NCBI RefSeq assembly: GCF_010183535.1
Contig: NC_071331.1
Location: 6,386,001 to 6,450,000, forward strand
Reading direction: 5' to 3'
Length of the DNA stretch: 64,000 nucleotides
Origin: Caenorhabditis remanei
Taxonomy: Eukaryota > Nematoda > Chromadorea > Rhabditida > Rhabditidae
Part shown: positions 27,301-33,883 of the stretch, in pieces
How positions within the stretch are numbered: position 1 is the first letter of the stretch
Layout: the number at the start of each line of letters is the position of its first letter
Notes under the pieces: generated by a model
The model's database searches: none
Told to the model about the DNA's origin: nothing
The model's input: only the letters and a program-made list of their open reading frames with translations
Translations under genes and position numbers: made by a program

Positions 27301-27851
27301 GTGGAGCGCAATTGTGAGAACTGTGCCGAGCTAGTAACAGGAAAGTGATATTATTTTTATACAGGAAACATATATACCAACTGAGAATTATGACAATGAG
27401 AATTTTTAAACTTGACAAAACAGAAAAAAACTCAAAAAATCTAGTTTTCTAATGTTTCAAGACTAAAGTAAATTCGCAATGGTTTCACACATTATTAATA
27501 TACCGTATAGGTACGTACAGATTTAAAACTTTTCTCAATTTCCTTACTTATTCATGCATAACACTAGACACCCCTTATGCACCCTTGACTTGAAGTACAA
27601 TGAGTCATTAACTCATAAATCTTGCAGACTAAACTTTAGGAGGCAGGTGCATAAAAAAATTTCGAAATGATTCCAAAAAGAACCGATTCTTGGTTTTTGA
27701 CTCGACCCGTACACCCTAAAACTTTTGACGAAAAGCGGAAATGTTTGAGTTGATAAGGACGACAACTGATAAGCCCCCCTTATTCAACATACCTCTTATT
27801 GCTCCGACCTCGTGGAGATGGTGAAAGTGATGAGTCAGAGGAGAAGGACAT
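30..27851 (-). CDS. BED-type zinc finger protein gene, 8 coding exons, 3' end beyond the window
   Basis: The coding parts, in minus-strand order, are 27793-27851, 13608-13912, 11202-11299, 11053-11149, 10755-10930, 5283-5366, 3664-3813 and 30-374. All junctions keep phase and the sum is 1,314 nt, 438 codons, with no stop. The protein opens with a Ser/Pro-rich segment, then a His/Gln-rich region, then a region of hydrophobic and Pro/Ser patches. It ends here with a BED finger at residues about 315-360: VWNLF at about 317-321, CxxC at 338 and 341, and H358/C360. BED fingers bind DNA, in both cellular regulators and hAT-derived proteins. The last CxxC...HRC spacing is shorter than the usual Hx3-5[HC]. 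A transcription regulator in the nucleus is the likely role. Long introns and BED type are reminiscent of C. elegans bed-3, but I cannot confirm that and assign no symbol. The C-terminus lies left of position 30. Exon joins are inferred; no transcript was seen. Confidence 0.82.
1054..1061 (-). promoter_or_regulatory. Ruby motif core (type I 21U-RNA promoter), candidate
   Basis: Exact CTGTTTCA on minus. In C. elegans this core lies about 35-40 nt upstream of the 21U-RNA first U, which usually follows a YRN. Candidate first U at 1015, after TAG. Confidence 0.5.
1098..1481. mobile_element. Palindromic MITE, right end truncated (family of 9347-9894)
   Basis: The left part (AAGGACCGAAGTCC, TTGGAGCATATGCTGAAAATC, GTCCTCTCGG) matches the left arm of the 9347 element. 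The centre pairs GAACGAGGAATTGAGAAA with TTCAATTCCTCGTTTTC. The right arm stops near 1481, after GAAGGCTTGAAAACC. Confidence 0.65.
2157..2164 (-). promoter_or_regulatory. Ruby motif core, candidate
   Basis: Exact core. Candidate first U at 2121 after CGT, matching the CGNT form described for strong 21U-RNA loci. Confidence 0.6.
2648..2724 (-). pseudogene. Degenerate tRNA-Leu(CAA)-like sequence or tRNA-derived SINE head
   Basis: On minus it starts GCCCGCATGGCCGAGTGGTC, a full match to a pol III A box. The anticodon arm CGTG-TCCAAAG-CACG follows, with CAA in the anticodon position and C instead of T at position 33. A weak B-box-like AGTTCGGTTTTG follows. The 3' acceptor strand does not pair with the 5' one, so this is not an intact tRNA gene. 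GC-rich sequence continues to about 2810. Confidence 0.5.
3643..3650 (-). promoter_or_regulatory. Ruby motif core, weak candidate
   Basis: Exact core 14 bases past the donor of exon 7. No YRNT at the usual distance and a GC-richer flank, so chance is likely. Confidence 0.25.
3664..3813 (-). CDS. BED gene exon 7 (start of BED finger)
   Basis: The exon is 150 nt, 50 codons in phase 0, with acceptor GATTCCAG and donor GTAAAG. It reads GNTNYNQATAEILATMPPKS and ends in RFSLVRKRGRSEVWNLFGQ. The S-x-V-W-x-x-F pattern is the N-terminal aromatic signature of BED domains, preceded by a basic patch. Confidence 0.88.
3896..3903 (-). promoter_or_regulatory. Ruby motif core, candidate
   Basis: Exact core. 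Candidate first U at 3861 after TAG. Confidence 0.55.
4240..4247 (+). promoter_or_regulatory. Ruby motif core, candidate
   Basis: Exact core. Candidate first U at 4287 after CAA. Confidence 0.55.
4364..4371 (-). promoter_or_regulatory. Ruby motif core, candidate
   Basis: Exact core. Candidate first U at 4328 after CAA. It faces the plus-strand core at 4240. Confidence 0.55.
4667..4674 (-). promoter_or_regulatory. Ruby motif core, candidate
   Basis: Exact core. Candidate first U at 4629 after CAG. Confidence 0.55.
5283..5366 (-). CDS. BED gene exon 6
   Basis: The exon is 84 nt, 28 codons, phase 0 at both ends. The acceptor TTTCAG ends at 5367 and a strong GTAAGT donor follows at 5282-5277. 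It reads QMDCSGGSFETVGSGSFDMM then SAHSSFDH, a Ser/Gly/Phe-rich linker with no recognised domain. Confidence 0.78.
5460..5735 (-). repeat. Interspersed repeat, inverted partner of 9150-9345
   Basis: It contains CTTGGAGCCAGGTTC and GAGGCCCCAAAGTGTCAAAA. These match, in reverse complement, TGACACTTTGAAGCCTC and GGATCTGGCTCCAAG at 9217-9270. A shorter relative sits near 38085-38155. Confidence 0.6.
5970..6610. repeat. GC-richer interspersed repeat, copy 1
   Basis: It shares CTGGCTCAGAAGACGT, GACGGGCAT and GAAATTTCTGATTTTT with copy 2 at 7010-7330, and AACTTGCCAGATC at the left. The long minus-strand frame across it is biased in Arg/Ser and lacks a recognised domain, so I treat it as repeat DNA. 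Confidence 0.6.
7010..7330. repeat. GC-richer interspersed repeat, copy 2
   Basis: A diverged copy of the 5970-6610 repeat. It ends in a short CATACACACATACACACAG run at about 7320-7339 that copy 1 lacks. Confidence 0.6.
7458..9005. mobile_element. Large foldback element, arms about 749 bp, loop about 51 bp
   Basis: The left arm (7458-8206) is an almost exact reverse complement of the right arm (8258-9005). Examples are GAGTTTCGCGGGA against TCCCGCGAAACTC at the ends and GGTCACG against CGTGACC at the loop. Only a few substitutions are visible, so the arms are young or kept alike by gene conversion. No transposase frame and no clear target duplication were seen. If transcribed as part of the intron it would form a long double-stranded hairpin. 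Confidence 0.9.
9347..9894. mobile_element. Palindromic MITE with TAAAGGAGGACTG ends
   Basis: The left end TAAAGGAGGACTGAAGTCAT pairs with ATGACTTCAGTCCTCCTTTA at the right end. The arms continue through ACACGGGGGCGAAAATTCGC to a centre near 9620. It is an intact relative of the fragment at 1098-1481. A TA target is possible at both ends. Confidence 0.8.
10755..10930 (-). CDS. BED gene exon 5
   Basis: The acceptor TTTTCAG ends at 10931. The exon encodes ESPKSGGQPATSVDILSQLN, then LNPNLLTQLTAAISRPIGVA and SPMLEEMKINFGSVPKIE. The amphipathic Leu/Ile-rich middle could be a short helix. The donor at 10754 is the weakest in the model (GAG|GTTGGT). It was chosen because it leaves phase 0, as exon 6 requires, and because a stop follows four codons later. 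Confidence 0.75.
11053..11149 (-). CDS. BED gene exon 4
   Basis: The exon is 97 nt. The acceptor GATCACAG ends at 11150, and the donor GTATGTC is at 11052-11046. It enters in phase 0 and reads VEPPPVATDNRLLTVPSPSD, then FRKSPVDNRSFA plus one base T. T joins GC of exon 5 to make Cys. The intron between exons 3 and 4 is 52 nt (11150-11201), a normal nematode size. The phase fit on both sides is the main support. Confidence 0.7.
11202..11299 (-). CDS. BED gene exon 3
   Basis: The exon is 98 nt, after acceptor CTCCAG (11305-11300) and before donor GTAACC (11201-11196). With one base carried from exon 2 it reads A-PFRVSSFDTGRSAFSPVEV and ends SPLSPLQ in phase 0. Pro/Ser-rich and without a known domain. 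It changes the frame by one, so it is only productive when exon 4 is also included; skipping both keeps the frame. Confidence 0.72.
11943..12255. mobile_element. hAT-type MITE, CAGGGTTGGGAA ends, 8-bp target duplication
   Basis: Ends read CAGGGTTGGGAA and TTCCCAACCCTG. The flanks repeat CTTGTAAT exactly (11935-11942 and 12256-12263). The inside has GC-rich GGGCCGGGCCGGGCC blocks near both ends and an AT-rich middle. An 8-bp duplication and CAGGG ends fit the hAT superfamily; there is no transposase. Confidence 0.9.
12496..12503 (+). promoter_or_regulatory. Ruby motif core, candidate
   Basis: Exact core. Candidate first U at 12538 after TAC. Confidence 0.5.
12895..12902 (-). promoter_or_regulatory. 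Ruby motif core, candidate
   Basis: Exact core. Candidate first U at 12857 after TGT. A plus-strand one-base variant (CTGTTTCT) starts at 12925. Confidence 0.5.
13529..13536 (+). promoter_or_regulatory. Ruby motif core, candidate
   Basis: Exact core. Candidate first U at 13577 after CAT, close to the 3' side of BED exon 2 but antisense to it. Confidence 0.45.
13608..13912 (-). CDS. BED gene exon 2 (His/Gln-rich)
   Basis: The acceptor TTTTCCAG ends at 13913 and the donor GTGAGG starts at 13607. The exon encodes 101 codons plus one base at each side. It starts KLSSTDADAARVGARQRNRS, with a basic patch, then a stretch rich in Gln and His (HHLQQQF, THHHSMQHLH, SLQHHL), then Ser/Ala-rich sequence ending QKLSP. 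GC content and codon use stand well above the flanking DNA. The sequence looks like a disordered activation or interaction region. No stop occurs across 305 nt. Confidence 0.85.
13975..13982 (-). promoter_or_regulatory. Ruby motif core, candidate
   Basis: Exact core. Candidate first U at 13937 after CAC, or 13942 after TGA. The transcript would run toward BED exon 2. Confidence 0.5.
14251..14278. repeat. Short inverted repeat CCTGACGACGT / ACGTCGTCAGG
   Basis: Two 11-bp arms are separated by GT. It is GC-rich inside AT-rich intron DNA. It could be a small hairpin or a dyad binding site; no function is assigned. Confidence 0.6.
14923..14930 (-). promoter_or_regulatory. Ruby motif core, candidate
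   Basis: Exact core. Candidate first U at 14888 after CAT or 14883 after TAG. Confidence 0.5.
15134..15141 (-). promoter_or_regulatory. Ruby motif core in tandem unit 1
   Basis: Exact core. Candidate first U at 15094 after CAT. Confidence 0.5.
15437..15444 (-). promoter_or_regulatory. Ruby motif core in tandem unit 2
   Basis: Exact core. Candidate first U at 15398 after CAA. The start tetramer differs from unit 1, while core and spacer are kept. Confidence 0.5.
15585..15592 (+). promoter_or_regulatory. Ruby motif core, candidate
   Basis: Exact core. Candidate first U at 15631 after TAT. Confidence 0.45.
17448..17455 (-). promoter_or_regulatory. Ruby motif core, candidate
   Basis: Exact core. 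Candidate first U at 17410 after TGA. Confidence 0.5.
18836..19022. mobile_element. hAT-type MITE, same family as 11943, right end degraded
   Basis: The left end CAGGGTTGGGAAATCCCGG and the GGGCCCGGCCCG blocks match the 11943 element. The right GC block GCCGGTCCTGGCCGGGC is present, but the terminal TTCCCAACCCTG is lost, so the end is approximate. Confidence 0.7.
20699..20706 (-). promoter_or_regulatory. Ruby motif core, candidate
   Basis: Exact core. Candidate first U at 20663 after CAG. Confidence 0.5.
20750..21350 (-). promoter_or_regulatory. Pyrimidine-rich, GC-richer block in intron 1: possible internal promoter
   Basis: The minus strand has long C/T runs, CT repeats opposite GAGAGAGAGA (20880-20905 region), CATTGGTGG and CCACCC patches, and GTGTGTGT. 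This differs sharply from the AT-rich intron. The open frames here are low-complexity, and I found no ATG exon with a donor in the required phase. An alternative promoter or enhancer is possible. Confidence 0.3.
21531..21538 (+). promoter_or_regulatory. Ruby motif core, weaker candidate
   Basis: Exact core, but no YRNT between +33 and +41. Confidence 0.35.
22318..22325 (-). promoter_or_regulatory. Ruby motif core, candidate
   Basis: Exact core. Candidate first U at 22282 after TAA. Confidence 0.5.
22572..22802. mobile_element. GC-rich MITE with CATACTTG ends, 8-bp target duplication
   Basis: Ends read CATACTTG and CAAGTATG. Flanks repeat TTCTCATG exactly (22564-22571 and 22803-22810). GGGCCG-type blocks lie just inside both ends. 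Confidence 0.88.
23162..23169 (-). promoter_or_regulatory. Ruby motif core, candidate
   Basis: Exact core. Candidate first U at 23124 after TGG. Confidence 0.5.
23251..23258 (+). promoter_or_regulatory. Ruby motif core, candidate
   Basis: Exact core. Candidate first U at 23297 after CGT (CGNT form). Divergent from the core at 23162. Confidence 0.6.
23558..23565 (+). promoter_or_regulatory. Ruby motif core, weaker candidate
   Basis: Exact core without a YRNT at the usual distance. Confidence 0.35.
23870..23960. mobile_element. MITE with GCGCTCTAYCGAAA ends
   Basis: Left GCGCTCTATCGAAAC pairs with right TTTCGATGGAGCGC. The inside (GCGAAAATGAGAGACTCAGA) is shared with 27217-27312. Right flank GTGCCGAG is also shared, so the element may be longer than given. 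Confidence 0.6.
25093..25100 (+). promoter_or_regulatory. Ruby motif core in duplicated unit
   Basis: Exact core. Candidate first U at 25139 after TGA. Confidence 0.55.
25326..25333 (+). promoter_or_regulatory. Ruby motif core in duplicated unit
   Basis: Exact core. Candidate first U at 25372 after TGA, at the same distance (+39) as in the 25093 copy, but the 21 bases that follow differ. Confidence 0.55.
26044..26051 (+). promoter_or_regulatory. Ruby motif core, weaker candidate
   Basis: Exact core. The only YRNT nearby (CAAT) is at +31, closer than usual. Confidence 0.35.
27171..27178 (-). promoter_or_regulatory. Ruby motif core, candidate
   Basis: Exact core. Candidate first U at 27135 after CAT. 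Confidence 0.5.
27217..27312. mobile_element. MITE with GCGCTCTACCGAAA ends, second copy
   Basis: Left GCGCTCTACCGAAAC and right TTTCGGTGGAGCGC pair. The middle matches the copy at 23870. Confidence 0.62.
27793..27851 (-). CDS. BED gene exon 1 (start codon)
   Basis: The ATG at 27851-27849 is directly preceded in frame by TAA, so no upstream start is possible on this transcript. The exon encodes 19 codons rich in Ser, Pro and Arg (MSFSSDSSLSPSPRG...) plus two bases. It ends at a GTATGT donor at 27792-27787. The two leftover bases AG join with C from exon 2 to give a Ser codon. The exon sits about 13.9 kb from exon 2. Phase agreement, composition and the in-frame stop support it, but no other copy or transcript confirms it, and other first exons may exist. 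Confidence 0.68.
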
Positions 27852-28350
27852 TTAGAATAATTGAGAAGACGTTGTGGTGGTGGTGGTTTAAAAAGAAGAC
27901 GTGGTGGTAAATAAGAAGGGGGAGGAGCCAAATGGGCGTGCCCCCATCTCGAGGACATTTGTGGGCTCTGATCTGATTTTTTCAGCTGTCACTTAGCGAC
28001 TCGCATGAAAAAAGGAAATGTGAAAACGACAGGGAGACAAAAAATTGTGGCAGGCAGACGGAATTTGGAGGGTGATTAGGCGATCAGAAAGGGTAATGTG
28101 GAAGGTGTCAACAAGAAAATGTGGTGGATAGGCTGGGATGCTTGAGACGCGTGGTTACTGGGAATTGAGGGAGTGGGGGGGGGGTGGGTTGTAGTTCCGG
28201 GTGAGCACTTTGTTATTGAGTGGGGTGATCTTTGTGATTTTGATTTTGATTTTGATTCAGTTGAGTACTGACAAGTGATAAGGTGTAGGAGTGGGAAGAC
28301 AATGAACTTGACTGTTTCGCTACAAAGATAAATTAGGGAAATATTCAAAG
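27852..28350 (-). promoter_or_regulatory. Candidate 5' UTR and promoter region of the BED gene
   Basis: On the minus strand this stretch is C/T-rich, with short triplet runs (CCACCACCACCAC, TTTTGATTTTGAT on plus) and a run of ten G at 28175-28184 on plus. Its composition is more balanced than the intron DNA and it lies directly upstream of the inferred start codon. No TATA box or trans-splice acceptor was clear. Confidence 0.35.
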
Positions 28351-28527
28351 AGGTTATTAATGTGTGGAAATCAATTTTTCAAAAAATAATTTCACAGAAA
28401 AGTTTCAGAAAATCCTATTCAATGTGTGAACTTCTGCAAAAAAGGGTCATTCGCAATATCAACCACGCAATAACTGTAATTCAATACATATTTCAAGCAA
28501 GTCAGGTATACGAAACACTAAAAATTG

Positions 28528-28781
28528 CAGACTTGCAAAATTTCAGGTCGGCTCGGCTCGGATTTGAATTTTGGACGTTTTTTCACTAAAATTTTTTTGC
28601 CAAAATTTATTTTCTGGAAATTTTCCATATACTGTTTCAAGTATATTTCTCAAAAACCACTCTTAAGAATTTTTTTCATTAAAAATCGGTAATCATTTGA
28701 AAACAAAGGATTTTTTTCGGTATTACACTTCCAGGCTGGAGAAAATCTGATTTTGACCAGACCCAGCCCGCTGCAAGTCTG
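28528..28781. mobile_element. GC-rich MITE with CAGACTTG ends
   Basis: Ends CAGACTTGC and GCAAGTCTG. Flanks AAAAATTG and AGAAATTG agree in 7 of 8 bases, an aged target duplication. It carries an exact Ruby core at 28632. Confidence 0.8.
28632..28639 (+). promoter_or_regulatory. Ruby motif core inside a MITE
   Basis: Exact core within the 28528-28781 element. Candidate first U at 28680 after CAT. Confidence 0.35.
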
Positions 28782-30672
28782 AGAAATTGTTATGTTTCAG
28801 ATGTTCCATAAATTAATTGAAACAATTTTTGATCAATAGCTAATTCGGCTCGGTCTGCTGATAAAATATTTTGATTACTCACCCATGGAAGCAATGCCTA
28901 TCAAATGATTACCAAAAAACATTAGGAGTTTGAAACACTGATATTTTCGGTATCATCTATATTCAAGGGGACAGTATTTCACAGCTCTAAGAATGGTGCA
29001 AACTAAAGTTAGCAACTGCGCTCTATCGTAATTCTTGGAACATCTCCATTTGAATATTTTTTGCAGGTATACTGCTTATCTTTTCAAAACTACAAATAAA
29101 AATCACAGTTCCTAATACATCATTAATTTGTCAAAACTTTGAATTTATAATCACATCGTTATTTCTGATTCTTCCAACCCCAGACTTTCCAAAAACCCCA
29201 GAAATTCCATATTTTCCGTGAAACATGTCGTAATCAATTACCAGTTAGCCCCACAATTTATTATATTTCAACAAAAAACATTTCAGCTGCTTCCCCTTGG
29301 ACAAGGTACATGACATGTATCTAGTGAGTTGAAAGCAAGAGTAATTTTTAATTGGATGATGTGACGTTGTGGAGATTTCGAAATTGCAGAAAAAAGATAT
29401 CCCATAAAAATAAGAAGAGGCGTGGCTTTTGTAGCTTGACATTTTCACTTTTCATAAAATGGGAATAGCTAGGAAAAAGAAGACAAACGCCCACTAGCCG
29501 ATTAGCCTACAATTGTCAAATCATACAATTTTCGTCGCCCACGCTTTGTTGGCAGGAATAAATACAAGCGGAAAAAAATATGAGAAAGTTCACGAAGAGT
29601 TTCAGATAAAATATATCGAACGTTAAAAACAGTAAACGGAGAAAATAGGGTGTCTCTTCTGGAAATGGAATTGTTTCACGTGTACGAAATTATGAAAGTG
29701 ATTTATATTGCCAGATAAGCACTCTAAGGATTTATTGGTGACCGTAAAAGTTCCTGACTAGATATCAGCATTCAGAAACAGTTACAATAGTGCATAGATT
29801 CTGGGAACATTAACTTGAAATAGTTTCAGTTTCAAAGTTAAACAATTTTAATTGAAGGATTCGTTAGGATGGTCTGGTCTGTTAAGCTTAAGCCACTGAA
29901 AAATGTAATATTTTTACTGAAAAAAGTCTGTTATTTACTAGTTGAGATCTATTTCATGTCATTTCCTAGTTGAAATCTGGTGACCAAAACTCAAACATTG
30001 CCATTATTTAAGCAAATAAGCAAATTGAGTATCTAATTAAAGTAACATCTCAAAAACGGTTTTTTATTTAAACAAACTTTAGTAAATATTGAAAACCAAA
30101 TTCGATTGAGAAAGTGAAACATTATTTAAGAAAGAATTTAGCAGAATCGTTTCGATAAAATGATTTCAATTTTGAGATTGATGAAAATATGGCTGGAACA
30201 TAAATTTACAGTTTCTTTCCATATTGAAGAAACAAACGAAGGACCACAAATAACATCAGAGTTATGGGTGATGTGAATCAGAAAAATAAAAATAAATCAA
30301 GGGATCAGATGAATTTCACATCGTACTGATTATGAACAGAAATCAGTGGATTGTGTAAGACAGAAGATACAGAAGAATAATCAAATGCAAAAATTTCGGC
30401 TTTGAACATAAAGTTGTCGAAAAACAGAAATTTTTAAAAATTAGACAAATGTTTGGAAAAAGACCAAAAGCTAACCGCATGTTTAAAATTGTGCTGTTTC
30501 GGAAAGCTCTGAAAACAATCTTGCTCACATTGGATCTGTTTCCAAGAATTTAAGAAAAACAACAGTTTTGTTTTATTACGATTGTCAAATCATACAATCT
30601 TCGTCAGCCACGCTTCTTGGCAAAAATAAAAAGAAGCATTTGTCAAAAGTGCTCCAGAAAAGCCCAGAAAAC

Positions 30673-30850
30673 CATACTTGCAAATTTACGGCCCGGAATT
30701 TTCTGAAGTATAGTCAAAAATTCGACATTTTTGGGAAAAAATTCAAAAAAATTCAAACAATTCAAATTTTCGTTCAAAATTTCAGTTCAAATTTTTCAGC
30801 CGGGCCTTGGAAATTCTCGTCACGGCCCGGCCCGGCCCGTTGCAAGTATG
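30673..30850. mobile_element. GC-rich MITE with CATACTTGCAA ends, 8-bp target duplication
   Basis: Ends CATACTTGCAA and TTGCAAGTATG. Flanks repeat CAGAAAAC exactly (30665-30672, 30851-30858). Same family as 22572. Confidence 0.88.
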
Positions 30851-32529
30851 CAGAAAACTGTCTTGTTCGCAATGGAATTAATGAGAAGCTGCTTACAGCT
30901 TAGAAAGCTTAGAAATATTTTATTCGAAATAAATTTACTAAACTCCCTGCTCAATTCCGCATCCCATTACATTTAGAATTGTTTTTTCAGTTTAAATGTG
31001 ATAGGTGAGCCTGAATTACTAGGGAGTAGCTAAAAACTTGTAGTTCAAAAATGTGTTTCAAGGATTTCATAAATTCATAATTAAGTGAATTGCATTAGTT
31101 TATCGATCGAGAGGGGAAAAATTTACCAGAAATCCAATATCAACAAAGAAAAAAAAATCGATGAAGTAAGTGGAAAATTGTTTTAAGGTGAATGAATTAA
31201 TAGAATCACGACAAAATACAGCAGAATTATGGGTGATGTGAATCAGGGAATAACACAAATCAAGGGATCAGATGAATTTCAGATCATACTGATTATAAAC
31301 AGATATCAGTGAATGGTGTAAGCAGATACATTAAAATTATCAAATGCAAAAATCTCGACTTTGAAGTTCAAGATGTCGGAAAACAGAAATTTTTAAAAAG
31401 TAGACTGAGGTTTTAAATTATAACAGAAGCGAACCATATGCAAAAATATTGCAGTTTCAAATAGCTTAGTTAATTAAGCTTAGCATAGTTAAATAGATAG
31501 TTAATTAAGTTAAGAAAACTAACTTGCTCACAATGGATCGGTTTCCAAGTATTTGAAAAAAACAGTTTTGCTCAAAAATACTTCATTCGAAAAATTTGAA
31601 CTCACTGCTCATTTTTTTGTACAATTAAATTTCGAATTAATTTTCAGTTTAAGTGGGTTATATAAAACTGAAATTATTAATGAGTTGCTAAAAACGTGTA
31701 GTTCAAAAATGTGTTTCAGGGTTTTCATATATTTCTAAGAAAATGTACGGTATGTATATTCGGCCATGAGAAGCATTTTTCTAAAAACTTTGATATCACT
31801 CTAGCTTTTAAATCCACTTAAAATTTTACTGTTCTTGTTTCAAATTATAGCTAAAATATTATAAGAGAAACTACCGAACAGTATAATAAGAAAAGCTAAA
31901 AAATATCTTCCTATTTGGAAACAGTAACAATATGTACACATATTCGGTAAAAAATGCGTTTCAAGGTTTTCATAAATTTCCAATAAAGCGTCTTGTATAA
32001 TTTCATCACTGCATTAGAATAAAAACAACAAAAATCCAATATCAATGAGAAAAAAACCCTAGTGAAAACCAATAGCAGATGATCCTCTGCTGCTTCTCTC
32101 CACCATCTCCTATCCCCACACTATCTCCCCCCAAAAAAAAAGTAAAAAAAAGGGAAAAGATCACGGGTCAAGAAGAGAAAAGACCCATAAAAACGGGGTG
32201 AGATGTGTCAAAGTCTGTGACCACCCGACCATAACACAAGGGTGTCTAATATTACTCAATGACTAATAAGAAGAAAAAAAAGAGAGAGAACTGATGATCA
32301 TTATCAACATTCTACCCGATAGATGATGAAGATTTTTGAGACCAAATCGTGTCTTGTGTCAATCGAATCAATCCGAATCACAATCAGAGATGGGGAACGC
32401 CCTTCTCGGTTGGAGAGGAGAAGTTTGGGGGATAAAACTTTATGAAATAAGGGAAATATTATTTTAATGAACACACAACATAGGAGAGCAAACTGTTTGA
32501 AAAAATAGGAAGCTGACAAATAAAGATTT

Positions 32530-32537
32530 TGAAACAG
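32530..32537 (-). promoter_or_regulatory. Ruby motif core, candidate
   Basis: Exact core. Candidate first U at 32492 after CAG. Confidence 0.5.
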
Positions 32538-32722
32538 AAGTTTAAGCTTGAATTTTTATCGAAATTTAAAAACATAACCGAAAAGTCAATTTTTGGGCAA
32601 AAAATCAAATTCTCGATTTTTTGTACTGAGACCAGGGTCGGTATCTTGAACAGAAAGTTACTTTACTATCATGTTCTCTCTTAATATTGAACACAGAGTG
32701 AAATAATGTTCTCATAAAATTA

Positions 32723-32730
32723 TGAAACAG
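32723..32730 (-). promoter_or_regulatory. Ruby motif core, candidate
   Basis: Exact core. Candidate first U at 32686 after CAA. Confidence 0.5.
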
Positions 32731-32849
32731 TGGCAAAGTTTTAAAAATATTATATGATGGGTTCGATTAAATGAGCTATAACTGTTCCAATTCAGGCATT
32801 TGTAAGTAAGTTTTAAATTCAGGCATTTGTTCATTTCCTGTTTTTATAA

Positions 32850-32926
32850 TTGCGCTCTACCAAAACTGAGGAAAATTGAGAAAGGAGTAAGTTGAAACAC
32901 TTCTCGTGAATTTCGGTAGAGCGCAA
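32850..32926. mobile_element. MITE with TTGCGCTCTACC ends, third copy
   Basis: TTGCGCTCTACCAAAACTGAG and ATTTCGGTAGAGCGCAA form a 17-bp imperfect inverted repeat. The inside differs from the other two copies. A solo left end also lies near 29016 (GCGCTCTATCG). Confidence 0.6.
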
Positions 32927-33875
32927 ATGTAAAAGCTGGGATAGGGTAATGTGTGTAATACTCAAATTAAATAAACTCAATAGGAATGAATGCGCACTCA
33001 TTTTTATATCGAAGGAATTTTTAAATAGGTCCAAGTCCCGCTGAGAACGGAACAATTTGGTCATTTCTGTCACCTTGGAATATTCTAGAAAGTTCACTTC
33101 GAACATAGTGGTTTTACAGTTTTTTTATCTACCGTTTTTGTAGTATTCCAAAAGGTTTTTTTTACTTTCATATTCATTGAAAGAAACAATGAGAATATTT
33201 GTGACAAATTTGAAAAAATCCACATGGCCGAAGACGAATTTCTAGCCCAGAAAAATGCCCAAACTCACTTGCGATCGCTCTCAGCGGGTTTCAGACCGAA
33301 TAAAAAAAGGTTTGATTTGAAAATGAACTGACAGACACACAAACATTATTCCTTGAAAAATTCAGAGTTGACACCTTCAAATTATTATACTGTTTCCAAA
33401 AATAAATTTTTAGATACAAGGGTTTATGCATTAATCGACTCAAGTCTTGGGAACTGATTCAGAATATTGCGAAAATTAATGAAACAAATTTCTCTCTATA
33501 ACAAGACAGAAAACGTCATCCGAAAACAGTAAAAACCAAAAAAAGAACAGAAGAAAAAATAAGAAACAAGTAGGTATTAATCGAATCAAATCAACAAATC
33601 AAGAGTGGTCATTCTGATTCTCTCACTCATAGAGAGAAGACATCACTCACTTTTTATCAGTTCTTTGCTTCTCTATTTCTCTCCTCAATCAGTAGTATCT
33701 CCTTGAATGTTTAAGTTTTCTGACTATCTATGGGAGAGAGGAAAGCGGGGACGAGAAATTTTGAGAGGTGGGGGGAGGGGGGGGGGGGGGTCTTTGGCAA
33801 GTGGCAACATCAAGTACAAGAGGTCAGATAAGGGAGAAAAGGAGTGAAGAAATTATGATAAGGTGAGCGTTTTTT

Positions 33876-33883
33876 CTGTTTCA
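33876..33883 (+). promoter_or_regulatory. Ruby motif core, module A
   Basis: Exact core. Candidate first U at 33922 after TAG. The position is shared with 43924, 55723 and 56171. Confidence 0.4.

Larger units (their letters stand above)
13913..27792 (-). other. Intron 1 of the BED gene, about 13.9 kb
   Basis: This very long first intron contains about 15 exact Ruby cores on both strands, two duplicated Ruby units (15.08-15.54 kb and 25.08-25.38 kb), MITEs (18836, 22572, 23870, 27217) and a pyrimidine-rich block at 20.75-21.35 kb. I found no other exon that keeps phase, but alternative first exons cannot be excluded. Confidence 0.6.
28351..33300. other. Intergenic 5' flank without recognised genes
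   Basis: AT-rich DNA with two GC-rich MITEs (28528-28781, 30673-30850), one GCGCTC-type MITE (32850-32926) and Ruby cores at 28632, 32530 and 32723. Two diverged copies of about 350 bp are visible: 30230-30570 resembles 31195-31560 (shared GGGTGATGTGAATCAG and GGGATCAGATGAATTTCA blocks). The block at 32060-32250 is richer in GC and may be regulatory. Confidence 0.5.
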
